Counted from the stretch's first letter, positions 12,062 through 21,082 are shown. The stretch: 64,000 nucleotides of DNA from Bradyrhizobium sp. WSM1417 (GCF_000515415.1 NZ_KI911783.1:1292392-1356391), one strand, 5' to 3'. A program made the numbers and translations. The notes: generated by a model not told the origin, from the letters alone.

Positions 12062-14095
12062 ATGCCCGTCAAGTCGAAGTCGACCACATCGAAGCTGCTC
12101 ACCTTGCGTTTTCGCGCAAAAATTATCCTCGGCTTCGTGGCGGTGCTCGCCATCCTGGCCGTCAGCATGGCTTTCGCTTATTACGGCTTCGAACGGATCC
12201 AGGCCGCCGTGGCCTCCTACCGCTCCAGCGTCGCCGAAGCGGACGTTGCGCGGACGGTCGATCGCGAGCTGATCGCCTATCAGGGGTTGGCGCGGGCCTA
12301 CACGCTGACCGGCGCGGCGGATGATGAGACCGCCGCCAAAGCGGCCGAAGAGAATTTGAGGGCCGCGATCGCCAAGTCTGCGGCGGCCACCACGGGCGCC
12401 GCGCGCCGCGAGCAGGTCGGCAGGCTCGAGGCCGACTTCAAGAGCTTTACCAAGGTGTTCGGCGAGATCATCACGTTGACGCGCGAGAACGGCAAGATCG
12501 CGACGGATGAGCTCAACAGCGTCGGCAACAAGATCCGCTTCAAGTTCGACGATCTTGCCGATACCGCGGCATTGGCGGGCCTGAACTCGGTTCAGGGCAC
12601 GGCCAAGGACATCACATCGCAATATCTGGCGGTCTCCACCTCGGTCAGCGCCTTCGTCGCCAAGCCGGAGCCGAAGACCGCCGACGGCGTGATCGCCCGC
12701 ATCAAATTTCTGGAGACCTTGCTGGTCTCGATCTATGCCAACGACCAGAAGATCACCGACCGCGTCACCGAGATCAGCAATCTCCTCAAGCAGTACCGCG
12801 CCTCCTTTTCAAAGCTGACCGAGAATGTGAAGGTCATCGTCAAGCTCAACGGCGACATGACCAAGACGGCCGCGTCCATTCTCAAGCTCTCGGGTGAGCT
12901 GCGCTCGGAGCTGACGGCGGATCAGCAGCGCATCGAAGTCAACGCCAATGCCACCATCAGCGAGACCGAGCGGCTGATGCTGATGATGGCGCTGGGTGGC
13001 CTTGCTGTCGGTGCTGCGCTGGCCTTGATGCTGGGCAATGGCATTTCGCGTCCGATGATCGCGATGTGCAAGGCGATGCGCGAGCTTGCCTCGGGCAATT
13101 TCGACGTCGTGCTGCCGGGCCTGGGGCGCAGGGACGAGATCGGCGAGATGGCCGGCGCGGTCGAGGAATTCAAGGTGCAGGCCGTGGCCAAGGCCGAGCG
13201 CGATGCCGCCGCCAACGAACTCCAGAACAGGGAGCAGGCCGCAAGCCGTCGTTCCGAGCTGATTCGTTTCGCCGACGATTTCGAGAGCGCGGTCGGCGCC
13301 ATCGTCTCCAACGTCTCGGCTTCAGCCGTGCAGCTGGAATCGGCGGCCTCGACGCTGACCCGCACCGCCGAGACCACCCAGAGCCTGTCGAGCCAGGTCG
13401 CCGACGTCTCCGAGCAGGCCTCCAGCAACATGCAGTCGGTCGCGACCGCGACGGAAGAGCTCTCGGCCTCGGTCGAGGAGATCGGCCGCCAGGTCCGCGA
13501 TTCCAGCCGCATTGCCGAAGCTGCCGTGGTGCAGGCAAAGGAGACCGATAACCGCATCGGCAAGCTCTCGCATGCCGCCCAGCAGATCGGCGAAGTCGTC
13601 AAGCTCATCACGGCGATCGCCGAGCAGACCAATCTTCTGGCGCTCAACGCGACCATCGAGGCGGCACGCGCCGGTGAAGCCGGCCGCGGCTTTGCAGTGG
13701 TCGCCAGCGAAGTGAAGTCGCTCGCGAGCCAGACCGCGAAGGCCACCGACGAGATTTCCTCCCACATCACGGGCATGCAGGGCGCGACCGCCGAATCAGT
13801 TGCAGCGATCAAGGAGATCGGCGCGACCATCGGCCAGATCTCGTCGATCTCGACGTCGATTGCGAGCGCGGTCGAGCAGCAAGGCGCGGCGACGCAGGAA
13901 ATCGCCCGCAGCGTCCAGACCGTCGCACAGGGCACTCAGACCGCCGCCACCGACATCGGCCAAGTCAACCGCGGCGCCGCCGAAACCGGCTCGGCCTCGG
14001 AAGAGGTGCTGCACTCGGCCAAGACGCTGTCATCCGAAAGCACCCGCCTGCGCGCCGAGCTCGACCGCTTCATGGGGAATATCCGGGCAGCGTAA
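12062..14095 (+). CDS. Methyl-accepting chemotaxis protein, second of a tandem pair
   Basis: This 677-residue receptor has the same layout as its upstream neighbour: a first membrane segment ([20 protein letters not shown]), a long helical periplasmic region, a second membrane segment near residue 305-325, HAMP and a signalling domain. Residues 327-677 are identical to residues 329-679 of the first receptor, with only ~15 synonymous base differences, mostly in the last 350 bases. The sensor halves share only scattered similarity. The two receptors should thus report different signals to the same kinase pathway. The ATG at 12062 follows GGGGTGGGGGA. A longer open frame upstream runs through the spacer and is not expected to be translated. 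Confidence 0.93.
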   Translation: MPVKSKSTTSKLLTLRFRAKIILGFVAVLAILAVSMAFAYYGFERIQAAVASYRSSVAEADVARTVDRELIAYQGLARAYTLTGAADDETAAKAAEENLRAAIAKSAAATTGAARREQVGRLEADFKSFTKVFGEIITLTRENGKIATDELNSVGNKIRFKFDDLADTAALAGLNSVQGTAKDITSQYLAVSTSVSAFVAKPEPKTADGVIARIKFLETLLVSIYANDQKITDRVTEISNLLKQYRASFSKLTENVKVIVKLNGDMTKTAASILKLSGELRSELTADQQRIEVNANATISETERLMLMMALGGLAVGAALALMLGNGISRPMIAMCKAMRELASGNFDVVLPGLGRRDEIGEMAGAVEEFKVQAVAKAERDAAANELQNREQAASRRSELIRFADDFESAVGAIVSNVSASAVQLESAASTLTRTAETTQSLSSQVADVSEQASSNMQSVATATEELSASVEEIGRQVRDSSRIAEAAVVQAKETDNRIGKLSHAAQQIGEVVKLITAIAEQTNLLALNATIEAARAGEAGRGFAVVASEVKSLASQTAKATDEISSHITGMQGATAESVAAIKEIGATIGQISSISTSIASAVEQQGAATQEIARSVQTVAQGTQTAATDIGQVNRGAAETGSASEEVLHSAKTLSSESTRLRAELDRFMGNIRAA

Positions 14096-14320
14096 GTATC
14101 GCCGGATGCCAGGCGCCTGCGGCTGAAATCCTCGCTCTCGCCTCTCACTCCGCTGTCATCCGGGATCCGCGCTGTCAGGCGCTTCGCTCGTCCGGCACGA
14201 CGGGCGGGGATGCTTCCTTGCGCGCGGCTGAGCGAGAATGTGTCGTCTTTCTGATCTGGGCCATGCGCTAACTCTTTGTGATACCGTCGGAAAGCAGCGG
14301 CGCGAACCGCTGTTGCGGCT

Positions 14321-14345
14321 GGAACCTGCCCTCGCCGCAGACGTT
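14321..14345 (+). promoter_or_regulatory. EcfG-type general stress promoter of the MFS-otsB operon
   Basis: GGAAC at 14321-14325 and GTT at 14343-14345 are 17 bases apart (GGAAC-N16-CGTT). This matches the consensus used by the alphaproteobacterial general stress sigma factor EcfG/RpoE2. It lies about 100 bases before the MFS start, in the 351-base spacer 14096-14446. The same spacing is found before otsA. The rest of the spacer holds a degraded palindromic repeat at ~14153-14208 and nothing else I recognise. Confidence 0.7.
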
Positions 14346-14446
14346 GTCGCAGGTGGCAGGCGGAATGCCGCACCCCCTTGATCGGATCGCCCCCGTCCAC
14401 GTCATGTGAACCGGGGCCATGTCCATTGGTCAGATACAACAACGCG

Positions 14447-15934
14447 ATGGAATTGCAGCGAAGCCCAGCGCCGAACGATGGACCAGTGGTCTCCACGGCG
14501 GTCGCAGCCGACCGCATCATCGAAACCAGCATTCCCGCACGACTTGACGCGCTGCCGTGGAGCGGCTTTCACACCCGCGTCGTGCTCGCGCTCGGCATCA
14601 CCTGGATTCTGGATGGCCTCGAGGTGACGCTGGCCGGCGCGCTCTCCGGCGCGCTGAAGCAGAGTCCCACCCTGCATTTCTCCAATCTCGATCTCGGCGT
14701 TGCCAATTCCGCCTATCTCGCGGGCGCGGTGCTCGGAGCGCTCGGTTTCGGCTGGCTGACCGACCGGATCGGCCGCAAGAAGCTGTTCTTTATCACGCTC
14801 GCGCTCTATCTCTCCGCGACGGGCGCAACCGCTCTGTCATGGGATGTCGCGAGCTACGCGCTGTTTCGCTTCCTCACCGGCGCCGGCATCGGCGGCGAAT
14901 ATACGGCGATCAATTCGACCATCCAGGAACTGGTGCCGGCGCGCTATCGCGGCTGGACCGATCTCGTCATCAACGGCAGCTTCTGGATCGGCGCCGCGAT
15001 GGGCGCCGTGGCGGCCATCGTGCTGCTCGATCCCGCGGTGATCGGCCCCGATCTCGGCTGGCGCCTCGCTTATCTCATCGGCGCGGCCATCGGCCTCGTC
15101 GTGCTCTTGATGCGGATGTGGATTCCGGAGAGTCCGCGCTGGCTGATGATCCACGGCCGTCCCGACCAGGCCCACGCCATCGTCGACGAGATCGAGCGCT
15201 CGGTGATCGGACACGATCAGGACACGAGCGACGGGCGCTTCGCCAAGATCCGCCTGAAAATGCGGAGTCACACGCCGATCCGCGAGGTCGTGCACACGCT
15301 GTTCTCGGTCTATCGCCAGCGCGCGATGGTCGGCCTCGTGCTGATGATCGCGCAGGCTTTCTTCTACAACGCCATCTTCTTCACCTTTGCGCTGGTGTTG
15401 ACCGATTTTTACGGCATCAGCGCCGATCATGTCGGCTGGTATCTGCTCCCCTTCGCCGCCGGCAATTTCCTCGGTCCGCTGCTGCTCGGCCGCCTGTTCG
15501 ATACGCTCGGCCGCCGGACCATGATCATGTTCACCTACGGGACGTCGGGCCTGTTGCTGGCGCTGTCGGGTTATCTGTTCTCGATCGGCGCCTTGAGCGC
15601 GCAAGGGCAGACCATCGCCTGGATGGTGATCTTCTTCTTTGCCTCGCCCGCCGCGAGCGCCGCCTATCTCACCGTCAGCGAGACTTTTCCCTTGGAAGTC
15701 CGTGCGCTCGCGATCGCCGTGTTCTACGCGGTCGGCACCGGGATCGGTGGCGTGATCGGCCCCGCGTTGTTCGGGGCGCTGATCGACACCGGGTCACGCA
15801 CGAGCGTATTCGCAGGTTATTTGCTGGGGGCCTTCCTGATGATCGCGGCCGCGATCGTGGCGTGGCGCTATGCCATCTCGGCGGAACGCAGATCGCTCGA
15901 AGAAATCGCGCGGCCGCTTGCTTCCATGGAGTAG
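14447..15934 (+). CDS. MFS transporter, sugar-porter-like
   Basis: This 495-residue inner-membrane transporter has about 12 membrane segments. It shows the major-facilitator loop motifs GWLTDRIGRKK (after segment 2) and GRLFDTLGRRTMIM (second half), plus IPESPRWLMIHGRP before the central loop, as in sugar and metabolite:H+ symporters. The substrate is unknown. It overlaps an operon with otsB: the otsB start is three bases past this stop. An EcfG-like promoter lies upstream, so it is probably stress-induced and might move a compatible solute or its precursor. I chose the ATG at 14447; an in-frame TTG at 14378 is less likely. No strong ribosome site is visible. Confidence 0.88.
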   Translation: MELQRSPAPNDGPVVSTAVAADRIIETSIPARLDALPWSGFHTRVVLALGITWILDGLEVTLAGALSGALKQSPTLHFSNLDLGVANSAYLAGAVLGALGFGWLTDRIGRKKLFFITLALYLSATGATALSWDVASYALFRFLTGAGIGGEYTAINSTIQELVPARYRGWTDLVINGSFWIGAAMGAVAAIVLLDPAVIGPDLGWRLAYLIGAAIGLVVLLMRMWIPESPRWLMIHGRPDQAHAIVDEIERSVIGHDQDTSDGRFAKIRLKMRSHTPIREVVHTLFSVYRQRAMVGLVLMIAQAFFYNAIFFTFALVLTDFYGISADHVGWYLLPFAAGNFLGPLLLGRLFDTLGRRTMIMFTYGTSGLLLALSGYLFSIGALSAQGQTIAWMVIFFFASPAASAAYLTVSETFPLEVRALAIAVFYAVGTGIGGVIGPALFGALIDTGSRTSVFAGYLLGAFLMIAAAIVAWRYAISAERRSLEEIARPLASME

Positions 15935-15937
15935 ACT

Positions 15938-16759
15938 ATGAAATCGGAATTGGCTGAATTGGATCAAGAGCGCACCATGGTCGACGATGAAGCGCCCGAC
16001 GCGGTGCCGGTGCCTCACGCACTCGTGCCGCATCTCAATGAAACGGCGATCCTGCTCGACATCGACGGTACGCTGCTCGACCTGATGCCGACGCCGCGCG
16101 AGGTGTGGGTGCCGCCCGGATTGTCGGAAACGCTGAACCGGTTGACCGAGCGCACCTCGGGCGCGCTGGCGATGGTCAGCGGCCGTTCGCTCAACGACAT
16201 CGACCTGATCTTCGCGCCCGATGTCTTTCGCGCCGTCGCCGGCCACGGCGCGGAAATGCGGCTTTCGGTGGACAACGAAGCCGATGCCGTCAGCGCGCCG
16301 CCGCTGGACAAGGAGTTGAAGCGGCGGCTCGCGGCGGTCGCCAAGCTCAGTCCCGGCATTCTGCTCGAAGACAAGGGCTATTCGCTGGCGCTGCATTACC
16401 GCCTTGCGCCGCATGCGGAGAAAGCGATCTATGAATCCGTTTCGCTGATCCGCGCCGACTTGCCCAATGCGCCGATCGAGGTGCTGCCCGGCAAGTTCGT
16501 TTGCGAGATCAAGCATTCCGGCTTCACCAAGGCGACCGGCGTGCGCGAGTTGATGAAGCACGAGCCTTTCAAGGGGCGTCGCCCGATCTTCATCGGCGAC
16601 GACGTCACCGACGAGACCGTGTTCGCGATCATGCCCGACATGAACGGGCTCGCCTTCTCGGTCGGCCGCCGCGCCATGGGCGTCAACGGACACTTCGATG
16701 CCCCGAATGATGTGCGCACGTTCCTTGCGCGCCTGCTCGACGACTCAAGGTTGGAATAA
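15938..16759 (+). CDS. otsB: Trehalose-6-phosphate phosphatase
   Basis: This HAD-superfamily phosphatase removes phosphate from trehalose 6-phosphate, the second step of trehalose synthesis. Its 273 residues show the nucleophile motif LLDIDGTLLD (residues ~39-48), MVSGRS (motif II region), a Lys-containing segment EIKHSGFTKATGV and the acidic motif FIGDDVTDE. It starts three bases after the MFS gene and is surely co-transcribed with it. otsA lies 238 bp downstream with its own promoter. The ATG at 15938 has GGAG upstream; an ATG 39 bases in is a possible alternative. Confidence 0.95.
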   Translation: MKSELAELDQERTMVDDEAPDAVPVPHALVPHLNETAILLDIDGTLLDLMPTPREVWVPPGLSETLNRLTERTSGALAMVSGRSLNDIDLIFAPDVFRAVAGHGAEMRLSVDNEADAVSAPPLDKELKRRLAAVAKLSPGILLEDKGYSLALHYRLAPHAEKAIYESVSLIRADLPNAPIEVLPGKFVCEIKHSGFTKATGVRELMKHEPFKGRRPIFIGDDVTDETVFAIMPDMNGLAFSVGRRAMGVNGHFDAPNDVRTFLARLLDDSRLE

Positions 16760-16938
16760 GGCGCGGACATCTCGGAGCCACATATCGCGCGTGTAATTCG
16801 CCAGCGCGTCCGCTTCATCTTGCGCGTGCCACGGTTCCAAAGCCGACTTTGTGTAGCGAAATCGTCAGGTTGCCTGGAGGTAAACCGGTTCCAACGCGCA
16901 CGCCCGATTTTGGTTTCAATTGGTGCAAAGGATGATCA

Positions 16939-16963
16939 GGAACCATATTGATGAACGGCAGTT
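16939..16963 (+). promoter_or_regulatory. EcfG-type general stress promoter of otsA
   Basis: GGAAC at 16939-16943 and GTT at 16961-16963 are separated by 17 bases, the same spacing as at 14321. It lies 35 bases before the otsA start, so the leader would be short (transcription starting ~10 bases past the GTT). The two matched elements put both halves of trehalose synthesis under the general stress response. Confidence 0.72.
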
Positions 16964-16997
16964 AAATGGGGTGGAATGAAACAGGAGGGGACGACCT

Positions 16998-18461
16998 GTG
17001 AACTTAGTCGTCGTTTCGAATCGCGTCGCACGCGGCAAGCCCAATGAGCCCATGACGGGCGGTCTCGCGGCGGCCTTGTTACCCGTCGTGGAACATTCGG
17101 GTGCGATCTGGGTGGGTTCCTCGGGCCGTGTGCGTGACGGTCATCAAAAGGAGCCGTTCGCCGAGATCGAAGCACTGGGTTCGGGCGCGATCGCGACGCT
17201 GGATCTGCCGGCGGCGCACTATGGCGGCTATTACGAAGGCTTTGCCAATTCGGCGCTGTGGCCGGCGCTGCACTCGCGCAGCGATCTGATCCGCGTCTCG
17301 CGTGACGACTATGTCAGCTATCGCGAGGTCAACGCCTTCATGGCGCGCGCTTTGATGCGCTTCCGGAAAGCACAAACGGCGTTCTGGGTGCAGGATTATC
17401 ATTTCCTCGCGCTCGGCGCGGAGCTGCGGGACCTCGGCGTCGACGATCCGATTGGCTTCTTCCTTCATACGCCATGGCCGGTCGCCGCGGTGATGCAAGG
17501 CGTGCCCAATCATCGCGAGCTGATCACGGCGATGCTGGCCTATGATCTGATCGGCTTCCAGACCAATGACGATTGCCAAAATTTCCTCGGCTATGTCGCG
17601 AGCGAACTCGGTCTCGCCGTCGAAGACGGCGTTGCGATCTCGCAGCATGGCCGAACGCGCTGCGAGGTCTTTCCGATCGGCATCGATGCCGAGAAGTTCG
17701 CGCAATACGCGGCGAAATCGGCGTCGCATCCGGACGTGTCGCGGCTGCGCCGCAGCCTCAATGGCGAGCGGCTCGCGATCGGCGTCGACCGGCTCGACTA
17801 TTCCAAGGGCCTCGTCAACCGCATCAGCGCGTTCGACCGGCTCTGGACCGATCATCCGCACTTTGCGCGCAGCATTTCGCTGTTGCAGATCGCAAATCCC
17901 TCGCGCGGTGCCATCGAAGCCTATGGCAATTTGCAGAACGAGGTCGCGCGGCTCGTGTCCGACGTCAATGGGCGCCATGGCGAGGCCGACTGGACACCCA
18001 TCCGCTATCTCAACAAGGGTTTTAGCCAGGCCGTGCTCGCGGGTCTCTACCGCACCGCGCAGATCGGCGTGGTGACGCCGCTGCACGACGGCATGAACCT
18101 TGTCGCCAAGGAATACGTCGCCGCGCAAAACCCGGCCGATCCCGGCGTGCTGGTGCTGTCGAAATTCGCCGGCGCGGCCAACGAGCTCGACGCCGCGCTG
18201 CTGGTCAATCCGCATGACATCGACGGTATGGCGCGCGCGATCGCGGTCGCGGCTGCGATGCCGCTCACCGAGCGCAAGATGCGCTGGGATGCGATGATGA
18301 AGAAGCTGCGCGGCCACACAATCCAGCAATGGTCGGCGGATTTCGTCGCCGAACTGGAGAAGTGCCGGACGGAGAAGGCCGCAGTGGCGCCGCTCGCCAA
18401 CCAGCCGCCGCAGGCGTTGCGCTGGCTCAAGTCGGCGATCTCAGGCGTGCGGCTGATCTAG
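16998..18461 (+). CDS. otsA: Trehalose-6-phosphate synthase
   Basis: This GT20 glycosyltransferase makes trehalose 6-phosphate from UDP-glucose and glucose 6-phosphate. Its 487 residues contain VVVSNRVARG at the N-terminus, GGLAAAL (UDP-glucose loop), WVQDYHFLALG, FFLHTPWP, the phosphate-binding GVDRLDYSKGL and PLHDGMNLVAKEYVAAQ (nucleotide-binding acidic segment). The GTG start at 16998 has AGGAGGGG nine bases upstream. It is expressed from its own EcfG-like promoter and cooperates with otsB, the preceding gene. Trehalose protects against desiccation and osmotic stress in rhizobia. Confidence 0.96.
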   Translation: MNLVVVSNRVARGKPNEPMTGGLAAALLPVVEHSGAIWVGSSGRVRDGHQKEPFAEIEALGSGAIATLDLPAAHYGGYYEGFANSALWPALHSRSDLIRVSRDDYVSYREVNAFMARALMRFRKAQTAFWVQDYHFLALGAELRDLGVDDPIGFFLHTPWPVAAVMQGVPNHRELITAMLAYDLIGFQTNDDCQNFLGYVASELGLAVEDGVAISQHGRTRCEVFPIGIDAEKFAQYAAKSASHPDVSRLRRSLNGERLAIGVDRLDYSKGLVNRISAFDRLWTDHPHFARSISLLQIANPSRGAIEAYGNLQNEVARLVSDVNGRHGEADWTPIRYLNKGFSQAVLAGLYRTAQIGVVTPLHDGMNLVAKEYVAAQNPADPGVLVLSKFAGAANELDAALLVNPHDIDGMARAIAVAAAMPLTERKMRWDAMMKKLRGHTIQQWSADFVAELEKCRTEKAAVAPLANQPPQALRWLKSAISGVRLI

Positions 18462-18464
18462 TCT

Positions 18465-18495
18465 CCTTCTCCCCGTTCTCTAAGGGGAGGGCAGG
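18465..18495. repeat. Fragment of repeat family A
   Basis: CTCCTTCTCCCC and AAGGGGAGGGCAGGG form a short inverted repeat immediately after the otsA stop. It is a partial copy of the element at 580. It may act as a 3' stem-loop of the otsA transcript. Confidence 0.6.
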
Positions 18496-18510
18496 GCGAA
18501 GACGAGAGCC

Positions 18511-18852
18511 TCAATAGCAATACGACACGCCTTCCAGAATCGCGCACTGCCGCTTGTTCGGCGCGTTCGGATCGTCGAGCGGCACCATGCCCTTGCCCTG
18601 GCCGACGAACACGCCGGGCCCGACATGCACCGAGCTCTTGTTGCCGATGATGACGCTTTGATGCGGCGTCGCGCTCGAGCGGGTGCCGTCGGGCCAGAGG
18701 ATGGCATCGCCCGAAAGCATCCCGCGCCGTCCGTCGTCACAGCTGACGTCGACCCCTTGCCGGGTGCAGACCTGTGCGTCGGCCGATCCGGCGAAGGCGG
18801 TGGCAAGGGCCGAAATCAGGCTCAGCGCAGCGACGGTGTTGCGGATGGTCAT
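18511..18852 (-). CDS. Small secreted protein of unknown function
   Basis: This 113-residue protein has a clear signal peptide (residues 1-26, ending FAGSADA before QVCTRQG). The mature part has four cysteines (VCTRQ, VSCDDG, RQCAIL and the C-terminal SYCY), enough for two disulfides, and Gly-rich segments such as HVGPGVFVGQGKGMV. I recognise no family. It is probably periplasmic. It lies tail to tail with otsA and there is no operon partner. The ATG start gives a good signal sequence. An alternative reading frame over the same region is less protein-like. Confidence 0.75.
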   Translation of the reverse strand: MTIRNTVAALSLISALATAFAGSADAQVCTRQGVDVSCDDGRRGMLSGDAILWPDGTRSSATPHQSVIIGNKSSVHVGPGVFVGQGKGMVPLDDPNAPNKRQCAILEGVSYCY

Positions 18853-18950
18853 GGTGCCCCCGGACGTGTTTGACGCTCTTGAGTGAATCGTCGCGTCAAA
18901 CCGGCCGCCGGTTCAGCGAGCGGGCCATTACGAGCGTTGGCGTGGCGCCT

Positions 18951-18975
18951 GATATTGTCTATAAAATACAATATC
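18951..18975. promoter_or_regulatory. AT-rich inverted repeat, possible operator
   Basis: GATATTGT and ACAATATC form a perfect 8-bp inverted repeat around a nine-base AT-rich spacer (CTATAAAAT). It lies 99 bases upstream of the secreted-protein start and 74 bases before tRNA-Ser. It resembles a dimeric-regulator operator more than a terminator. The spacer could also serve as a -10 box. The bound factor is unknown. Confidence 0.4.
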
Positions 18976-19048
18976 TTACGGAAAAATCACCCGATTTCCC
19001 CGCGATCCCTTGCAAAATCACCGGCGCCCCTTCAAGAGAGTGCGCTCC

Positions 19049-19138
19049 GGAGAGATGGCCGAGTGGCTTAAGGCGCACGCTTGGAAAGCGTGTGTGCGGG
19101 AAACCGTACCGTGGGTTCGAATCCCACTCTCTCCGCCA
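19049..19138 (+). tRNA. tRNA-Ser (anticodon GGA)
   Basis: This is a 90-base class II tRNA with the CCA end encoded. The acceptor stem pairs GGAGAGA with TCTCTCC, and the D arm begins TGGCCGAGTGG. The anticodon arm CACGC-TTGGAAA-GCGTG gives anticodon GGA at 19083-19085, which reads serine UCC/UCU codons. A long variable arm, as expected for serine, is followed by the T arm GTGGGTTCGAATCCCAC. Confidence 0.97.
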
Positions 19139-19488
19139 TCAGCCCCGTGTCCGGCCAATCTATACCTCCCGTACCTCGCGCCCGTCCGCGACACCCTTCA
19201 TCGGTGGTCGCTGCCGCCATGGCGATGCGGCCGCGCAGGCAGATGCTCTAGTTTGTCGCTGTCCAAATAGCCGCGTCAAAAAGCTAGTCGCGATGCGGAA
19301 ATCTCGGCGGCTAGTTCGCTACGTCATTCAATCAGCATGAGGGTCATGGGAAGACCCAAAGCTCATGAGCGTCTCTCGCGCGCCGTCGGCCGCGCCAACG
19401 CGTCGCGACAGCGCGGCATGCAGAAACGCGCCTGTACACGGTCATGGAACCTCCATAACTTCCGCGGCGCAATTTGAGGAGATGCGAC
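19139..19488. other. 350-base spacer, nothing recognised
   Basis: Between tRNA-Ser and the amidase start I see no gene with a ribosome site, no family A-E repeat and no clear terminator. A GGAAC at 19446 lacks a partner GTT at the right distance. It presumably contains the amidase promoter. Confidence 0.5.
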
Positions 19489-21063
19489 GTGGCGAAGAAG
19501 ACGGTGACCAGGAAGAAAACTGCTGCAAAGAAAGCAGCGAAGACCTCCGGCAGGAAAAGCGCCGTTCGCAAGGGCAAGGTTGCGAAGGCTGCAACCAAGC
19601 CGGTCAAGAAGGCCGCCGCGCGCAAATCGTCCGCACCGCGCCGTCCCAAGGGCCCGGCCTGGCAATGGTCGGCAGTCGAGACCGCAGCCGCAATCCGCTC
19701 CGGCGCCATTTCCGCGGTCGAGACCGTCGAGGCGCATCTCGACCGCATGCGTGCCGTCAATCCGAGGCTGAACGCCGTCGTCGTGGATCTCTCGGAGGAG
19801 GCGCTGGCCGCCGCGCATGCGGCCGACAAGCGGCGCGCGAAGGGCGGCGAACTCGGCCTTCTGCATGGCGTACCGATCACGATCAAGGAGAATGTCGACT
19901 ACGAAGGCCGTCCGAATTTCAACGGCGTTCCCGCCAACAAGGACCTCATCGCGCCGTCGGATTCGCCCGTAGTACGCAACCTGAAGAAGGCCGGTGCGAT
20001 CGTCATCGGCCTCACCAACACGCCGGAATTCTCCTTCCGCGGCTTTACCGACAATCCCTTGCACGGGCTGACGCTCAATCCCTGGGATCCGGATATCACC
20101 TGCGGGGGCTCCTCGGGCGGTGCGGGTTCGGCCGTCGCCGCCGGCATCGGCACCATCGCGCACGGCAACGACATCGGCGGCTCGCTGCGCTGGCCGGCGC
20201 ATTGCAACGGCGTTACGACCATCAAGCCGACACAGGGGCGTATTCCCGCGTTCAACGCAAGCGCAACCGCCGAGCGGCCGATGCTGGCGCATCTGATGTC
20301 GGCGCAGGGGCCGCTCGCCCGCCACGTCGCCGACGTCAGACTCGCGCTGGAGGTGATGAGCCAGCGCGATCCGCGCGATCCCTGGTGGGTGCCGGCGCCG
20401 CTGGCGGGGCCGAAGCCGAAGGGGCCGATCAAGGTCGCGCTGGCCAGGATACCTGAAGACATGGAGGTCGATCCGCACGTCGCGGCGGCGTTGCGCCAGG
20501 CCGCCGATCATCTGGAGCGTTCCGGCTATCGGGTCAGCGAGGTCGACGTGCCCGATATCGACGGCGTCTGGCAGACCTGGTGCGACATCATCACCAACGA
20601 GACGATGGTGATGCAGGAAGCCGGCATGTTGAAGGTGACGTCCGAAGACTTCCACAAGGCGTGGGGCGGCATGAAAGCCAAGGCCAATTTGCTCGACCTC
20701 AAGGCCTGGATGCAGGCGACCGCCGCGCGCAACGGCCATATCCGTGCCTGGCAATTGTTCTTCGAGGAGTATCCGGTAGTACTGGCACCGACCACGGTGA
20801 AGCCGATTCCGGGCCCGCGCGAGGACACTGTCAGCCCCGAGCGCGTGCGCGAGATCTTCTGGGGCGAGATCCGCTTCATCTCCGCGATCAACGTGCTGGG
20901 GCTGCCCGGCGCCGTGGTGCCGGTGACGCTGCACGATGGCAAGCCGATCGGCGTGCAGCTCATTGCCGGGCGTTATCGCGAGGACCTCGCACTCGATGCG
21001 GCAGCCGCGATCGAGAAGCGGGCCGGCGTGCTCGCCCATCGCCTATGGGAACAGATGGACTGA
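19489..21063 (+). CDS. Amidase-signature enzyme with a basic histone H1-like N-terminal tail
   Basis: This 524-residue hydrolase of the amidase signature family has a complete Ser-cisSer-Lys triad: Lys133 (PITIKEN), Ser208 (CGGSSGGAGS) and Ser232 (DIGGSLRWPA). The 75-residue and 24-residue spacings are as in characterised members. The amide substrate is unknown. The unusual part is residues 1-55, which are almost only Lys, Arg, Ala, Ser, Thr and Pro, with about 22 basic residues. This resembles histone H1 or AlgP tails (KKTVTRKKTAAKKAAK). The GTG at 19489 follows GAGGAG at ideal spacing, so the tail is very likely translated. Gene context gives no hint of the role. Confidence 0.9.
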   Translation: MAKKTVTRKKTAAKKAAKTSGRKSAVRKGKVAKAATKPVKKAAARKSSAPRRPKGPAWQWSAVETAAAIRSGAISAVETVEAHLDRMRAVNPRLNAVVVDLSEEALAAAHAADKRRAKGGELGLLHGVPITIKENVDYEGRPNFNGVPANKDLIAPSDSPVVRNLKKAGAIVIGLTNTPEFSFRGFTDNPLHGLTLNPWDPDITCGGSSGGAGSAVAAGIGTIAHGNDIGGSLRWPAHCNGVTTIKPTQGRIPAFNASATAERPMLAHLMSAQGPLARHVADVRLALEVMSQRDPRDPWWVPAPLAGPKPKGPIKVALARIPEDMEVDPHVAAALRQAADHLERSGYRVSEVDVPDIDGVWQTWCDIITNETMVMQEAGMLKVTSEDFHKAWGGMKAKANLLDLKAWMQATAARNGHIRAWQLFFEEYPVVLAPTTVKPIPGPREDTVSPERVREIFWGEIRFISAINVLGLPGAVVPVTLHDGKPIGVQLIAGRYREDLALDAAAAIEKRAGVLAHRLWEQMD

Positions 21064-21082
21064 CAGGGCAGCGAAGGTTTCA

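Noticed and set aside
19049..19138. tRNA-Ser as an integration site for a genomic island
   Set aside because: No integrase is nearby, and I find no second copy of the tRNA 3' end in the window; flanking genes are ordinary.
19446..19450. Further EcfG promoter elements (GGAAC here, and at 40692)
   Set aside because: Neither has GTT 16-18 bases downstream, so they fail the consensus.
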